Positions 27,815 to 36,071 of a DNA stretch of 64,000 nt are shown piece after piece (positions within the stretch are counted from its first letter, which is position 1; each line of letters begins with the position of its first letter). Position numbers and translations under genes: made by a program. Origin of the DNA: JBMYTN01 sp049604415 (GTDB taxonomy: Bacteria > Pseudomonadota > Alphaproteobacteria > Rhodospirillales > Rhodospirillaceae); contig JBMYTN010000003.1 of the NCBI GenBank assembly GCA_049604415.1, positions 120,581-184,580 of the forward strand, in the 5' to 3' direction. Below the pieces are notes generated by a model. That model worked only from the letters and a program-made list of their open reading frames with translations. It made no database searches and had not been told where the DNA came from.

Positions 27815-29291
27815 GCGGCGTTGCCTCTGGTCCACCGGGGAAGTCCATTTGGATGCGCGCCGGTCTCAGCAAAAAGGCGCTGGCAACCGCTAAGAAGGCG
27901 AAGGGCAGCAGAAAGGCGATCTCCCGCATGGCCACCAGGGATGCGGAAACAAAGAACCCTTCAATGGTGAAAAAGGTCACCAAGCAGATGCCAATGCCCA
28001 TGATCTGAAACATGGGATCATGCAAGAACCGGATCAGCAGGGCAAAACTGGCCCCGATCAAAGGCACCATAACCATCACAATGAACGGCGTCGCAAAGCC
28101 GAAATCGAGAAACACCGTGGTGAACAGGGTGTTGGGGAAATCCGACATGTTTGGCAGCCCGAAGGCCGGGAGCCGGTCCTCGCCAATGCCACCCAGTTCT
28201 TCGATGATGTCATGTTTGTTGGGAAGAAAGGCATTGGGAATGGCGATAACCACTTGGGCAGCTTGGTGATCGCCAAGGCCGTAATTCGGCGTCCATGGCA
28301 CATCAATCAGAGCGGCCGGATAGTGCAGGAAGAAGGTCCGGTGCGGCAGGTGGTCCAGTTGATCGGAGAGCACCCGACCCCAGGTCGCCCGGTCTTCGCG
28401 CCCCACCGCTTCCAGGGCCTGCAACAGCGGGGCGTTGTCTTTGCCGAGATATCCGGCGGCCCGGCTTTCAATCCGCATGCCATGGAACACTTGGGAGCCA
28501 ACGAATATCAGCGGGCTGGCAATCAGGAGGCACATCAGAATTTGCGAGGGCGAGAACCGCCAGCCGCGCCGCCAGCCGAAGAACAACAGAATAGAGCCGA
28601 CATAAAGCGCTAAGGGCAAGCGACCCAACGAAATCAAGATGATGGCGGCAATGGGCAAGACCAGGACCAGCAAGATAAGATTGCTTGCCCGATAAAGGGC
28701 GCCGGGCTCGCCAAGCATCCAGGCCAGGCCCGCCAAAGAGGCCAGGAACATGGCTTTGATCAACAAGACAAAATTCTTCCCCGCCCCTTGGACCACATCG
28801 CGCAAGGCCAGCATGTCATTGGCCAGGAAGTAATACATCGCCAGGGTCAGGCCGAGGATGAACAAGGTCATGAAGGGGGTGTTTTGTTGCGTATTGACCC
28901 GAAGGTTCTGCAACACCGGTTTCCAGAAATGATGTTCGGCCCGGGAGAACAGCAACATGCCAAAAACGGTGGCCAGGATCAGAAGCCCGGCTAAGGACAT
29001 GTTCTCAACGGAAACGCTGCCCCCGACCTGAAGCAGAAAGCCGTCCCCGGCCGCAAGGCCAAAGGCAGACCCCAAACCATACCAAAACAGCAGGGCACCG
29101 GCATGCAGGCGGCTGATCGACCAGCGGGTATGGGGATTGGCCAACACATCGTGCAAGATCGCACTGCCCTGGGCCCCCATGGCCAGCAAGGCCAGCAGCA
29201 GAATGGTTTGGGCACCTGAGGCATAGCCAAGTCCCAAGAAGAGAATGGCTGAACCTGCTGCCGTAAGGCTGAACAAGGGGCTTGCGAGCAT
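27732..29291 (-). CDS. Polytopic membrane protein, putative Wzy-like polysaccharide polymerase
   Basis: A 519-residue protein with about 11-12 hydrophobic helices and one long hydrophilic loop (about 270-390) before the last helices, the plan of O-antigen or exopolysaccharide polymerases. No firm family signature was recognised, so the polymerase call rests on topology and on the neighbouring sugar genes. The C-terminal tail is low-complexity and Pro/Gly-rich; that tail is encoded antisense to the 3' end of mobA, an 83-base convergent overlap. It is divergent from the epimerase gene across a 276-base gap. A transporter or ligase is an alternative. Confidence 0.5.
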   Translation of the reverse strand: MLASPLFSLTAAGSAILFLGLGYASGAQTILLLALLAMGAQGSAILHDVLANPHTRWSISRLHAGALLFWYGLGSAFGLAAGDGFLLQVGGSVSVENMSLAGLLILATVFGMLLFSRAEHHFWKPVLQNLRVNTQQNTPFMTLFILGLTLAMYYFLANDMLALRDVVQGAGKNFVLLIKAMFLASLAGLAWMLGEPGALYRASNLILLVLVLPIAAIILISLGRLPLALYVGSILLFFGWRRGWRFSPSQILMCLLIASPLIFVGSQVFHGMRIESRAAGYLGKDNAPLLQALEAVGREDRATWGRVLSDQLDHLPHRTFFLHYPAALIDVPWTPNYGLGDHQAAQVVIAIPNAFLPNKHDIIEELGGIGEDRLPAFGLPNMSDFPNTLFTTVFLDFGFATPFIVMVMVPLIGASFALLIRFLHDPMFQIMGIGICLVTFFTIEGFFVSASLVAMREIAFLLPFAFLAVASAFLLRPARIQMDFPGGPEATPPNPPSQPARPAQGGQTTGGPTPNPQPY

Positions 29292-29567
29292 GGTCGAAAC
29301 GCGATGCTGTTATTTCTGACAGGTGTTCCCAAATCATCGGGATGTCATAGGGAATAGCGTGGATTGGTTTTCAGGTCCACAAACCGATAGACGGAAGTCT
29401 TCGGTAGGTCAGCACCTTTGGTGCAAAAAATGCGCGTCCTAATTTCTTTAATGGCTTGATGGGTGAAGCGGCAATTTTGGATTGATCGTCCCCGCTTATC
29501 CTTGCTCTTCGTGCGGTGCGACGGTATGGTTCAAAATTCAGTTGGTCATAGTTGGGGATGCCCCGTG

Positions 29568-30587
29568 ATGAAATTGGCCCTTGTGTGCGGTGGTGGCGGG
29601 TTTATTGGTGGCCATCTCGTCCGTCGGCTAAAACAACAAGGTTACTATGTCCAGGCAGTGGATCTGGTGCCTGCGCGCTATGCCCCCAGCGAAGCCCATG
29701 ACTATCGGATTGCTGACCTGCGCGATGCCCGTTTGGCCCGGGAGGTCTTCCGGGGACCAGAAGGTCGCGCCTTTGACGAGGTTTATCAGTTGGCGGCCGA
29801 TATGGGCGGGGCCGGTTATATCTTCACCGGCGAGAATGACGCCGACATCATGCGCAATTCCGCTGCGGTCAATTTGAACTGCGCTGAGGCTGCCGTCGAA
29901 ACCGGTGCCAAGCGGCTGTTCTTTTCCTCCTCGGCCTGTGTCTATCCGCGCTTTAACCAAGAAGATCCGGTCTCACCGATCTGCTCAGAGGACAGTGTCT
30001 ATCCGGCCCAGCCGGACAGCGAGTATGGCTGGGAAAAACTGTTTGCCGAGCGTCTGTATCAGGCCCATGGCCGCAACAAAGACCTGACCATTCGCATTGG
30101 CCGCTATCACAATGTCTTTGGCCCGGAAGGGGCGTGGAGCGACGGGCGGGAGAAAGCCCCTGCTGCGCTCTGTCGCAAAGTGGCCGAAGCGCCGGATGGC
30201 GGCTCCATCGACATTTGGGGCGATGGCCAGCAGACCAGAACCTTCCTCTATATTGACGACTGTTTGGAAGGCACCCAACGCCTGCTGCGTTCCCGGGTCA
30301 CGGATCCGGTGAATATCGGGTCCGATGAAATGGTCACCATCAACGAATTGGCCGCAGCGATTATTTCCATCTCTGGCAAGACCTTGTCGGTGCGCCATGT
30401 CGCAGGCCCGATCGGGGTACGCGGTCGTGTTTCAGACAACCGTCGCATTCTGGATCGTTTGGGCTGGGTGCCTCAGGTGCGCTTGGTCGATGGTCTGAAG
30501 CCCACCTATGCCTGGATCAAAGACCAGGTTGAAGCCGCCAAATCCGACCCCCTCACAGACCGCTCTGCCTCCCGCGTCGCGGGATAA
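29568..30587 (+). CDS. NAD-dependent epimerase, GDP-mannose 3,5-epimerase-like
   Basis: Short-chain dehydrogenase/reductase sugar-nucleotide epimerase, 339 residues. It has the NAD motif CGGGGFIGGHL at the N-terminus, MGGAGYIFTGEN, the SSSACVYP segment with the catalytic Ser/Cys, the catalytic Tyr and Lys in YGWEKLFAE, and IGRYHNVFGPEG. The stretches REKAPAALCRK, VNIGSDEMVTI and VAGPIGVRGRVSDN resemble, as remembered, GDP-mannose 3,5-epimerases, so GDP-L-galactose is a plausible product for the polysaccharide; other epimerase specificities remain possible. ATG 29568 starts right at the NAD fold; the frame from 29463 adds 35 residues outside the fold. It is followed 41 bases later by a glycosyltransferase. 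Confidence 0.82.
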   Translation: MKLALVCGGGGFIGGHLVRRLKQQGYYVQAVDLVPARYAPSEAHDYRIADLRDARLAREVFRGPEGRAFDEVYQLAADMGGAGYIFTGENDADIMRNSAAVNLNCAEAAVETGAKRLFFSSSACVYPRFNQEDPVSPICSEDSVYPAQPDSEYGWEKLFAERLYQAHGRNKDLTIRIGRYHNVFGPEGAWSDGREKAPAALCRKVAEAPDGGSIDIWGDGQQTRTFLYIDDCLEGTQRLLRSRVTDPVNIGSDEMVTINELAAAIISISGKTLSVRHVAGPIGVRGRVSDNRRILDRLGWVPQVRLVDGLKPTYAWIKDQVEAAKSDPLTDRSASRVAG

Positions 30588-30628
30588 GGCGGGCCGGTCG
30601 GGATTGTTTAAAACGGGCTCGGTTTATT

Positions 30629-31885
30629 TTGCGGATCGTCATACACGATTACTCGGGACACCCTTTCCAGGTTCAGCTCAGCCGCAGCTTGGCGCGCCGG
30701 GGCCATGAGGTCGCCCATTTCTGGTCCGCCGATGTGGCCACGCCACGGGGTCCTTTGGCTCGGCGCGAGGACGACCCGGACCAATTGACCCTGCAAGCCC
30801 TCTCCGTTGGTCGGTCCTTACCAAAATACGCCCTTATTCAGCGTGTGCTACAGGAACGGCGCTACACCCATATTGCAGCGGCGGCCATTGCGGCCCATAA
30901 GCCCGACATTGTGGTGTCTGGCAATGCGGCCCCCTTTATCCAGTCCGGCCTGCGCAAGGCGGTGCATGCTTTGCCGCCGGGTCCGGCCGGGCATAGACCG
31001 GTTTTCATTGCCTGGTTGCAGGATATTTATTCCCTGGCCCTGGAGCGCTTCCTGCCGCATTTGCTGCCCAAAGCCCTTGCCGGTCCGGGACGGCTTGCGT
31101 TGATGCCCGCCGTGCGCCTGTTACGGTCGGTGGAATATGGGATGCTGAAGCGCGCCGACGGGGTTGTGTCGATCACGGAGGATTTTCTTCCGTTGATGCA
31201 GCGTGGCGGTGTGCCCATTGGCGCGGATCATGTTGCGGTGATTGAGAACTGGGCCACTTTGCCCGACCTGCCGCAAAGACCGAAAGACAATGGACTGGCC
31301 CGGTCCTTGGGGCTGGCGGACAAAACCGTCTTTCTCTATTCCGGCACCCTGGGCCTAAAGCATGATGTCTCGGTTTTGCTGGCCTTGGCCGAAGCGATGC
31401 AGGGCCGCGACGATGTTCGGATCGTGGTGGTGTCCTCCGGTCGGGGCCGCGCAGTCCTGGAGAGGGAAAAACAGGCCCGGAACCTTGCAGGCCTTCTGCT
31501 GTTGGACTTCCTGCCCTTTGAAGACCTGCCCGATCTGTTCGGGTCTGCCGATGTGTTGATCGCGGTGCTGGGCGAAGATGCCGGCGTGCTCTCGGTGCCC
31601 TCAAAAGTTCTGAGCTATCTCTGTGCTGGACGGCCTTTGCTCTGTGCCATGCCGGAGAGCAATTTGGCCGCTCGCCTTGTGACCAGCACCGGGGCTGGGG
31701 TTGTCGTTCCGGTTTCCGAGCCGCAGGCAGCGGTCCAGGCGGCCCAAGCCCTGCTCGACGATCCCACCCGGCGCAGCCAGCTCGGTGCGGCGGCCCGTGC
31801 AGTTGCAGAGCAAAAGTTTGACATCGAAGCGATCACGGACCGCTTCGAGGCGGTGTTTGCGACCGCCAAAGCCCAAAAGGCATAA
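30629..31885 (+). CDS. Glycosyltransferase family 4 protein
   Basis: Retaining GT-B glycosyltransferase of 418 residues. The first residues, IHDYSGHPFQVQLSRSLARR, fit the N-terminal Rossmann start of a GT4 subgroup, which supports the TTG start at 30629 even though no strong ribosome-binding site precedes it. The second domain begins near FLYSGTLGLKHDV and contains the donor-binding EDAGVLSVPSKVLSYLCAG. It probably adds a sugar to a lipid-linked polysaccharide precursor on the cytoplasmic face. It is downstream of the epimerase on the same strand, so the two may act on the same glycan. Donor and acceptor unknown. Confidence 0.85.
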   Translation: MRIVIHDYSGHPFQVQLSRSLARRGHEVAHFWSADVATPRGPLARREDDPDQLTLQALSVGRSLPKYALIQRVLQERRYTHIAAAAIAAHKPDIVVSGNAAPFIQSGLRKAVHALPPGPAGHRPVFIAWLQDIYSLALERFLPHLLPKALAGPGRLALMPAVRLLRSVEYGMLKRADGVVSITEDFLPLMQRGGVPIGADHVAVIENWATLPDLPQRPKDNGLARSLGLADKTVFLYSGTLGLKHDVSVLLALAEAMQGRDDVRIVVVSSGRGRAVLEREKQARNLAGLLLLDFLPFEDLPDLFGSADVLIAVLGEDAGVLSVPSKVLSYLCAGRPLLCAMPESNLAARLVTSTGAGVVVPVSEPQAAVQAAQALLDDPTRRSQLGAAARAVAEQKFDIEAITDRFEAVFATAKAQKA

Positions 31886-31912
31886 GAGGACGAAGGAATA
31901 ATAGGCGGAGCC

Positions 31913-32116
31913 TCAGCTCGGTTTGATCGGGGTGAGGTCGGTCCAATTGGCCTCAATCCAGGCCAGACAGTCAGCCTTGTCCCCAGGGGTCTCGCCAAAG
32001 GGGCCTGCGCCTGACCATCCAGAGGGCAGATCGCGGAAGGCGGGCCACAGGGAATATTGGCCCCCTTCATTGCAGACCACGCGATAGGTGACGCTGTCCT
32101 GGTTGACCTCGGCCAT
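31913..32116 (-). CDS. MbtH-like protein
   Basis: A 67-residue protein matching the MbtH family: NEGGQYSLWPAF, DLPSGW, and CLAWIEANWTDLTP near the C-terminus. These include the conserved Trp and Pro positions. MbtH proteins normally bind and activate adenylation domains of nonribosomal peptide synthetases. AGAAGG precedes the ATG. No adenylation-domain gene is in the 64-kb window. It lies 36 bases after a DUF6134-like gene at the end of the dcd-dut-thyX block and is probably read from that operon. Its partner must be elsewhere in the genome, or it has another role. Confidence 0.9.
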   Translation of the reverse strand: MAEVNQDSVTYRVVCNEGGQYSLWPAFRDLPSGWSGAGPFGETPGDKADCLAWIEANWTDLTPIKPS

Positions 32117-32152
32117 GGAACCGCAGCCTTCTTTTGGGTGGTTTAGGGCGAT

Positions 32153-32809
32153 TTAGGGTGATTTGCGCCGCAGAACGTAATGGATGTCGGATCCGCTGGC
32201 GTGAAACAGCATGCGGACCACGCGATCGTCCGGACCATACCACAGCGTGACTTGTGGGTCGGCCACCAAGACGGCCTTGCGGGCGTTAAACGTTTGCCCG
32301 AGGACCGTAAGGGCCTCGTCGCGCTGGGGTTGGACGACCAAGTCATAAACTTTGCCGCTGCGCACACCGATCATCTTGGTCGCAGCAAGCGTTTGGGCAG
32401 ACCAGTAGCTGGATGGTTGGATGTCTGCTGGCACCCTCTCTTCCGGAGCCTCCTGCCCAACCACCCGCAGGCCATCGGGCATCATGTCCACCTGAACCTG
32501 AAACGGCGCACCATCGTCATTGGTGCTGGTCCGCATGGCCACCAACCGCCATTGGCCATCGGTGGGATCCAAACGCCAGCTTTCTTCTGCCCGATGGGTG
32601 TAGCGATAGGCGGTGATGCCTAAGATCTTGACGTTGATGTCGGTTTGGATCTGCGCTTGGATCTGGTCAGCGAAGGGTTGGGACACGGTGATCCGATGAC
32701 TGCCAATATGGTGGTCTTCCCCCCGGATGATGTCGAAGTCCAATTGCTGGGCTTGGGCCGCCGTGCCGGGCAGCACAAATGCGAGCATCAGGAAAACAAC
32801 CAGCCCCAC
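32153..32809 (-). CDS. Exported protein, DUF6134-like
   Basis: A 218-residue protein with a signal peptide (VGLVVFLMLAFVLPGTAAQA, cleavage near AQA-QQ) and a beta-rich mature part containing IGSHRITVS, ITAYRYTHRAEESW, STNDDGAPF and PSSYWS. These resemble the uncharacterised DUF6134 family as I recall it; function unknown. The open frame extends up to 32899 inside thyX, but GTG 32809 lies 22 bases after the thyX stop and places the signal peptide at the N-terminus, so it is preferred. Location between thyX and the MbtH-like gene is probably operon hitchhiking. It is predicted periplasmic. Confidence 0.6.
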   Translation of the reverse strand: MGLVVFLMLAFVLPGTAAQAQQLDFDIIRGEDHHIGSHRITVSQPFADQIQAQIQTDINVKILGITAYRYTHRAEESWRLDPTDGQWRLVAMRTSTNDDGAPFQVQVDMMPDGLRVVGQEAPEERVPADIQPSSYWSAQTLAATKMIGVRSGKVYDLVVQPQRDEALTVLGQTFNARKAVLVADPQVTLWYGPDDRVVRMLFHASGSDIHYVLRRKSP

Positions 32810-32831
32810 CCGAGGGTATGGCCGCTTGGGT

Positions 32832-33695
32832 TTATACCTTGCGGTATCCGGCACGCACGCTTTCCAAGCCATCTTCATCGGTAAAAACCTCGACATCATG
32901 GAAGACCAGAGGGGTCACCTCTTTCATCTTGCGCGCCATCATACAAGCAAGTCGACGGATCTCCAGATCCGCATCGCGATGGCCGCGCAATTCGACCACA
33001 TGACGCGCGGCCCGCAGGTTCATGGTCCAAACTAGGCGGGTCTCTGTGGCATTGGGCAACAGGCTGCGCGCGGCCTCGTTGGAGCGCTTTTTGATCAGGG
33101 TTTTGGCCTCTTCGCCGCTGTCGCGCACTTGGGCCCGATAGGTTTTTTGCCAGAACAGATAGTTCTCCAAGGCCGCATCGCAATCGGCTTGGAACCGATC
33201 CGTCAGTTCCTGGGCGACCGCGCCATTGCCCTCGGCCTTTAGGCGTTCCAGTTCATAAACCAACAGCGGTGGGACAACAAAATTGACCGATTTTGCATCC
33301 ACATAGCGTTGGCTTTCCTGGCTGATGGCGGTCCCGGCCCGGTGGCGGATCAGCTCATGGGTCAACGCCCGGGAAACGCCGGTGATGGCAAACGACACCG
33401 AGACATGCTCGAGCACCGAGCCATGGCCGCTTTCCAGAATATGGTCGATATATTCGTTTGAGGGACGGCCTTTCTTGAAGGAGCGATAGCAAAACCGTCC
33501 GGCGAATTCCGGCAGGGTATCGGCACCGCTGGCCTCTTCGCCACTGCTGTTGCGCATAATGGCGGCCAGAGGGGTGGTTTCATCGTCGAGAAGGTCGCCA
33601 TAGCCCATCGCCTCCGCCCAGTGTTCGAGCCCGTCGGCTTGGGGCATGGACGAGGCGACAACCGTGGCCGTGGGGGCAAACAACAACATACTCAT
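32832..33695 (-). CDS. thyX: FAD-dependent thymidylate synthase
   Basis: Makes dTMP from dUMP with methylene-tetrahydrofolate, FAD and NADPH. The 287-residue protein has GHGSVLEHVSVSF (FAD-binding), and RHRAGTAISQESQRYVD, the ThyX signature, here one residue longer between RHR and the following RY than the classic RHR-x7-S motif. Near the C-terminus LRAARHVVELRGHRDADLEIR supplies the conserved Arg residues for dUMP. ATG 33695 overlaps the dut stop by one base (TGATG); GTG 33698 is an alternative. The order dcd-dut-thyX is a complete route from dCTP to dTMP. Confidence 0.93.
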   Translation of the reverse strand: MSMLLFAPTATVVASSMPQADGLEHWAEAMGYGDLLDDETTPLAAIMRNSSGEEASGADTLPEFAGRFCYRSFKKGRPSNEYIDHILESGHGSVLEHVSVSFAITGVSRALTHELIRHRAGTAISQESQRYVDAKSVNFVVPPLLVYELERLKAEGNGAVAQELTDRFQADCDAALENYLFWQKTYRAQVRDSGEEAKTLIKKRSNEAARSLLPNATETRLVWTMNLRAARHVVELRGHRDADLEIRRLACMMARKMKEVTPLVFHDVEVFTDEDGLESVRAGYRKV

Positions 33696-34171
33696 CACCC
33701 TGAAACCTTTTGCTTTGGCGGGATGTCTGCGGCGACACCGGTGGAGCCGAACCCGCCGGTTCCGCGCTCGGAGGCGGGAAGCTCAGAGACTTCCTCGAAG
33801 GGCATATAGGCCACGGCGGCCAGCACGGCTTGTGCAATCCGGTCGCCTGGGGCGATGCTCCGGGCTTCGCGGGAAATATTGGTCAGGATCACCCCGACCT
33901 CGCCGCGATAACCGGAGTCCACCGTGCCTGGAGCATTGGCCACGACGACGCCCTTGGTGGACAGGCCGGACCTGGATCGGACCTGCATTTCATAGCCTGC
34001 GGGAACCGCAACGGCGATGCCCGAAGGAATGATTTTGATCTCTCCGGGGTCCAAAGTTATGGCATCGGCAATGGCGGCTTTAAGGTCAAAGCCAGCATCC
34101 CCGGGTTTGGCATAGCCGACCGGCCCAAACCGGTCTTTGTCATAATGCGGCAGATAGTTGATCAGGAGCAT
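33695..34171 (-). CDS. dut: dUTP diphosphatase
   Basis: Trimeric dUTPase that converts dUTP to dUMP and diphosphate. The 158-residue protein has all five family motifs in order: PGDAGFDL, RSRSGLSTKG, APGTVDSGYRGE with the catalytic Asp, PGDRIAQAV, and the C-terminal glycine-rich RGTGGFGSTG. It lies 27 bases after dcd and overlaps thyX by one base, so dUMP production is directly coupled to thymidylate synthesis. Confidence 0.96.
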   Translation of the reverse strand: MLLINYLPHYDKDRFGPVGYAKPGDAGFDLKAAIADAITLDPGEIKIIPSGIAVAVPAGYEMQVRSRSGLSTKGVVVANAPGTVDSGYRGEVGVILTNISREARSIAPGDRIAQAVLAAVAYMPFEEVSELPASERGTGGFGSTGVAADIPPKQKVSG

Positions 34172-34198
34172 GACAGGTCCAAGACAGAGAAAGCGCGG

Positions 34199-34780
34199 TT
34201 ATTGTCCTTGGCGGATCCGGCTGGCCAAGGGCGACAGCTGGTCCTTGTATTTCGATTGCGGACGCGAGGCATAGGGCTTGCTGGTCGAGCTTTGCAGGGT
34301 TTCAAAGCTCAAGGCACAGATCCGCATCCCCGGGCGCAAGGCCAGCGGCAACCGGCCGCAATTGAAGAATTCCAGGGTGATCCGGCCATCCCAGCCCGGA
34401 TCAATGGTGTGGGCCGTGGCATGCACCATGAGGCCGAGCCGCGCCAAGCTCGAGCGCCCATCCAGACGACCGGCAATGCTGGGCGGCAAGGTGACCCGCT
34501 GCACCGTGATGCCCAGGGCAAATTCCCCGGGATGCAGATAAAACGGCTCGCCTTCCGGGACCTCGACCTTGTCCATGATTTCCTCGACATCGGTTACTTT
34601 CCCACCATCGGGCGGGGCGAGATCGACATAGGAGGCTTTGCCGGGCACGAAGGTCAGGAAGGTGGTGCCCAGCTGCAGATCCACCGACATGGCCCCGATT
34701 TGATCGTCGGTCGGTGCGGGCTCGATCTGGAGTTCGGCCTCTTGCAAAGACCGGCGGATGTCGACATCGGAGAATTTCAT
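34199..34780 (-). CDS. dcd: dCTP deaminase
   Basis: Deaminates dCTP to dUTP, feeding Dut and ThyX. From ATG 34780 the protein has 193 residues, the family length. Visible motifs: MSVDLQLGTTF, LHPGEFALGITVQ, the active-site region GRSSLARLGLMVHATAH and IDPGWDGRITLEF with the catalytic Glu. A longer frame to 34945 adds 55 residues with no family match and runs over the upstream gene end. GAGAAAGG is ahead of the ATG. It is first in the dcd-dut-thyX-DUF6134-mbtH block. Confidence 0.95.
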   Translation of the reverse strand: MKFSDVDIRRSLQEAELQIEPAPTDDQIGAMSVDLQLGTTFLTFVPGKASYVDLAPPDGGKVTDVEEIMDKVEVPEGEPFYLHPGEFALGITVQRVTLPPSIAGRLDGRSSLARLGLMVHATAHTIDPGWDGRITLEFFNCGRLPLALRPGMRICALSFETLQSSTSKPYASRPQSKYKDQLSPLASRIRQGQ

Positions 34781-34879
34781 GGCGCGGGCGCCTTTCTCAA
34801 CGGAGCAATAAGGGGGAAGGAGATGGGTGAGCGCTGCGGACCGGTCGCGGGTGCATTGTGCAGAGGGTGCCCTCAAAAA

Positions 34880-34891
34880 ACAATATATTGT
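34880..34891. repeat. Perfect 12-bp AT palindrome upstream of dcd
   Basis: ACAATATATTGT is a perfect palindrome standing in otherwise GC-rich DNA, one base beyond the mobB stop codon and about 100 bases ahead of the dcd start. It could be an operator or part of an AT-rich promoter. No regulator is known from the window. Confidence 0.4.
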
Positions 34892-34892
34892 G

Positions 34893-36032
34893 TTATTTTC
34901 CCCTCGTAACCCCAACCGGCAGGGCTTGCAGGAGCCAGTCGGCAATCTGATCCGGAGTGTTCAGGTCCAACAGAGGGAGGCTTGAGTCTGCTGGCTTTTT
35001 TGCGCCGAAGAAGGCCTGTTGGGTGTTTTCATCCTCGGGATCCGGCAGGGCCACAGCGCAGAGAAAGGGGTCGTCGGGCTCACTGCGTCTGGGGCGCTCC
35101 AATGCCGGTCGCCAGACCTCTAGACGGGGAATCGGCTGTCGTCCATACCCCTCGATCAGCACCAGATCTGCCGGGGCCATGCGCGATACCAGGGCCAAGG
35201 GGTCGATGTCTTCTGTCGGATCCTTGTCCCGATGTTCATGCAGCAAAGCCCAGCGGGATCCGGAGGCGACCATGACTTCTCTGGCACCAGCCTCCCGATG
35301 GCGCCAAGTGTCCTTGCCGGGCCGGTCCATATCGAAGCCGTGATGGGCATGTTTGATGGTCGAGACCGTCAGGCCCCGGGCGGTTAGGGCGCGGATTAGG
35401 GCCTCGGTCAGGGTGGTCTTCCCGGCCCCGCTCCAGCCCACCAGGCCAAAGATCGGCGGAAGCGGCACCGGGTCATCCGTCCCCGAAGCCAAGAGCGGGC
35501 GGACTTGATCGCCAAACCAGTGCCACAAGGCATCAAACCGCGCCGGAAGCACGGTGCCAAGACCGCCGCTTACTTTGGTCCAAGCTTCTAAGCGTTCCTG
35601 GCGCATCATCAGCACGGTGGGCAGACCGTCGGCCAAAGCGGGCAAGACCTCGCCAGACAGACCCTGACCTTGGATTTCCTGATCGCCGAATTTGCCACCG
35701 AATAAGAGCTGGACGGGGGTCTGGCGAGCCTCTCCGACCCTACGGGCGGCCTCGGCCAGACCGGCAGGATCGAGGCGGCAGGCGGTGCTGCCCAGCCCCA
35801 ATTCCTGGGACATGGCAATCACCTCCCCGGTGGCAACATCGATCTGATCCATCCGCGCCCGGGCGGGTGGTTGCGGCGTGGTGCGCGGGATCACCCCACC
35901 GATGTGAACGCCGGTTTGACGCAGCGCAGCGGCAAAGCGGGCCAGGATCGGTTCGGGATTTTCCTCCCGGTCATGGCAGAGGATGGCGCAGGGGCCAAAA
36001 CCAAGATCATCTTCAGAAAGCAGGGGTGACAA
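34893..36032 (-). CDS. mobB: DUF2478-MobB fusion protein
   Basis: A 379-residue two-domain protein. The N-terminal half (about 8-165) resembles DUF2478: early AILCHDREENPEPILARFA, and DQIDVATGEVIAMSQ. The C-terminal half (about 190-375) is MobB, a P-loop GTP-binding accessory of molybdenum cofactor guanylation, with Walker A GLVGWSGAGKTTLTEALI, STIKHAHHGFDMDRPGKDTWRHR and LVLIEGYGRQPIPRLEVWR. The start is TTG 36032, preceded by CAGG at 9 bases; no better start is in frame. It follows a glycosyltransferase by 39 bases on the same strand. mobA lies 7 kb away. The DUF2478 domain is often found near molybdate genes (family knowledge), its function unclear. Confidence 0.85.
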   Translation of the reverse strand: MSPLLSEDDLGFGPCAILCHDREENPEPILARFAAALRQTGVHIGGVIPRTTPQPPARARMDQIDVATGEVIAMSQELGLGSTACRLDPAGLAEAARRVGEARQTPVQLLFGGKFGDQEIQGQGLSGEVLPALADGLPTVLMMRQERLEAWTKVSGGLGTVLPARFDALWHWFGDQVRPLLASGTDDPVPLPPIFGLVGWSGAGKTTLTEALIRALTARGLTVSTIKHAHHGFDMDRPGKDTWRHREAGAREVMVASGSRWALLHEHRDKDPTEDIDPLALVSRMAPADLVLIEGYGRQPIPRLEVWRPALERPRRSEPDDPFLCAVALPDPEDENTQQAFFGAKKPADSSLPLLDLNTPDQIADWLLQALPVGVTRGK

Positions 36033-36071
36033 GGATTGGGACCTGATTGGCTATGGGCATAATGCGGCAGT

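Noticed and set aside
34866..34885. GAGG/CCTC hairpin followed by A residues as a terminator for mobB
   Set aside because: On the minus strand the T residues come before the stem, the wrong order for a terminator of mobB, and no plus-strand gene ends there.
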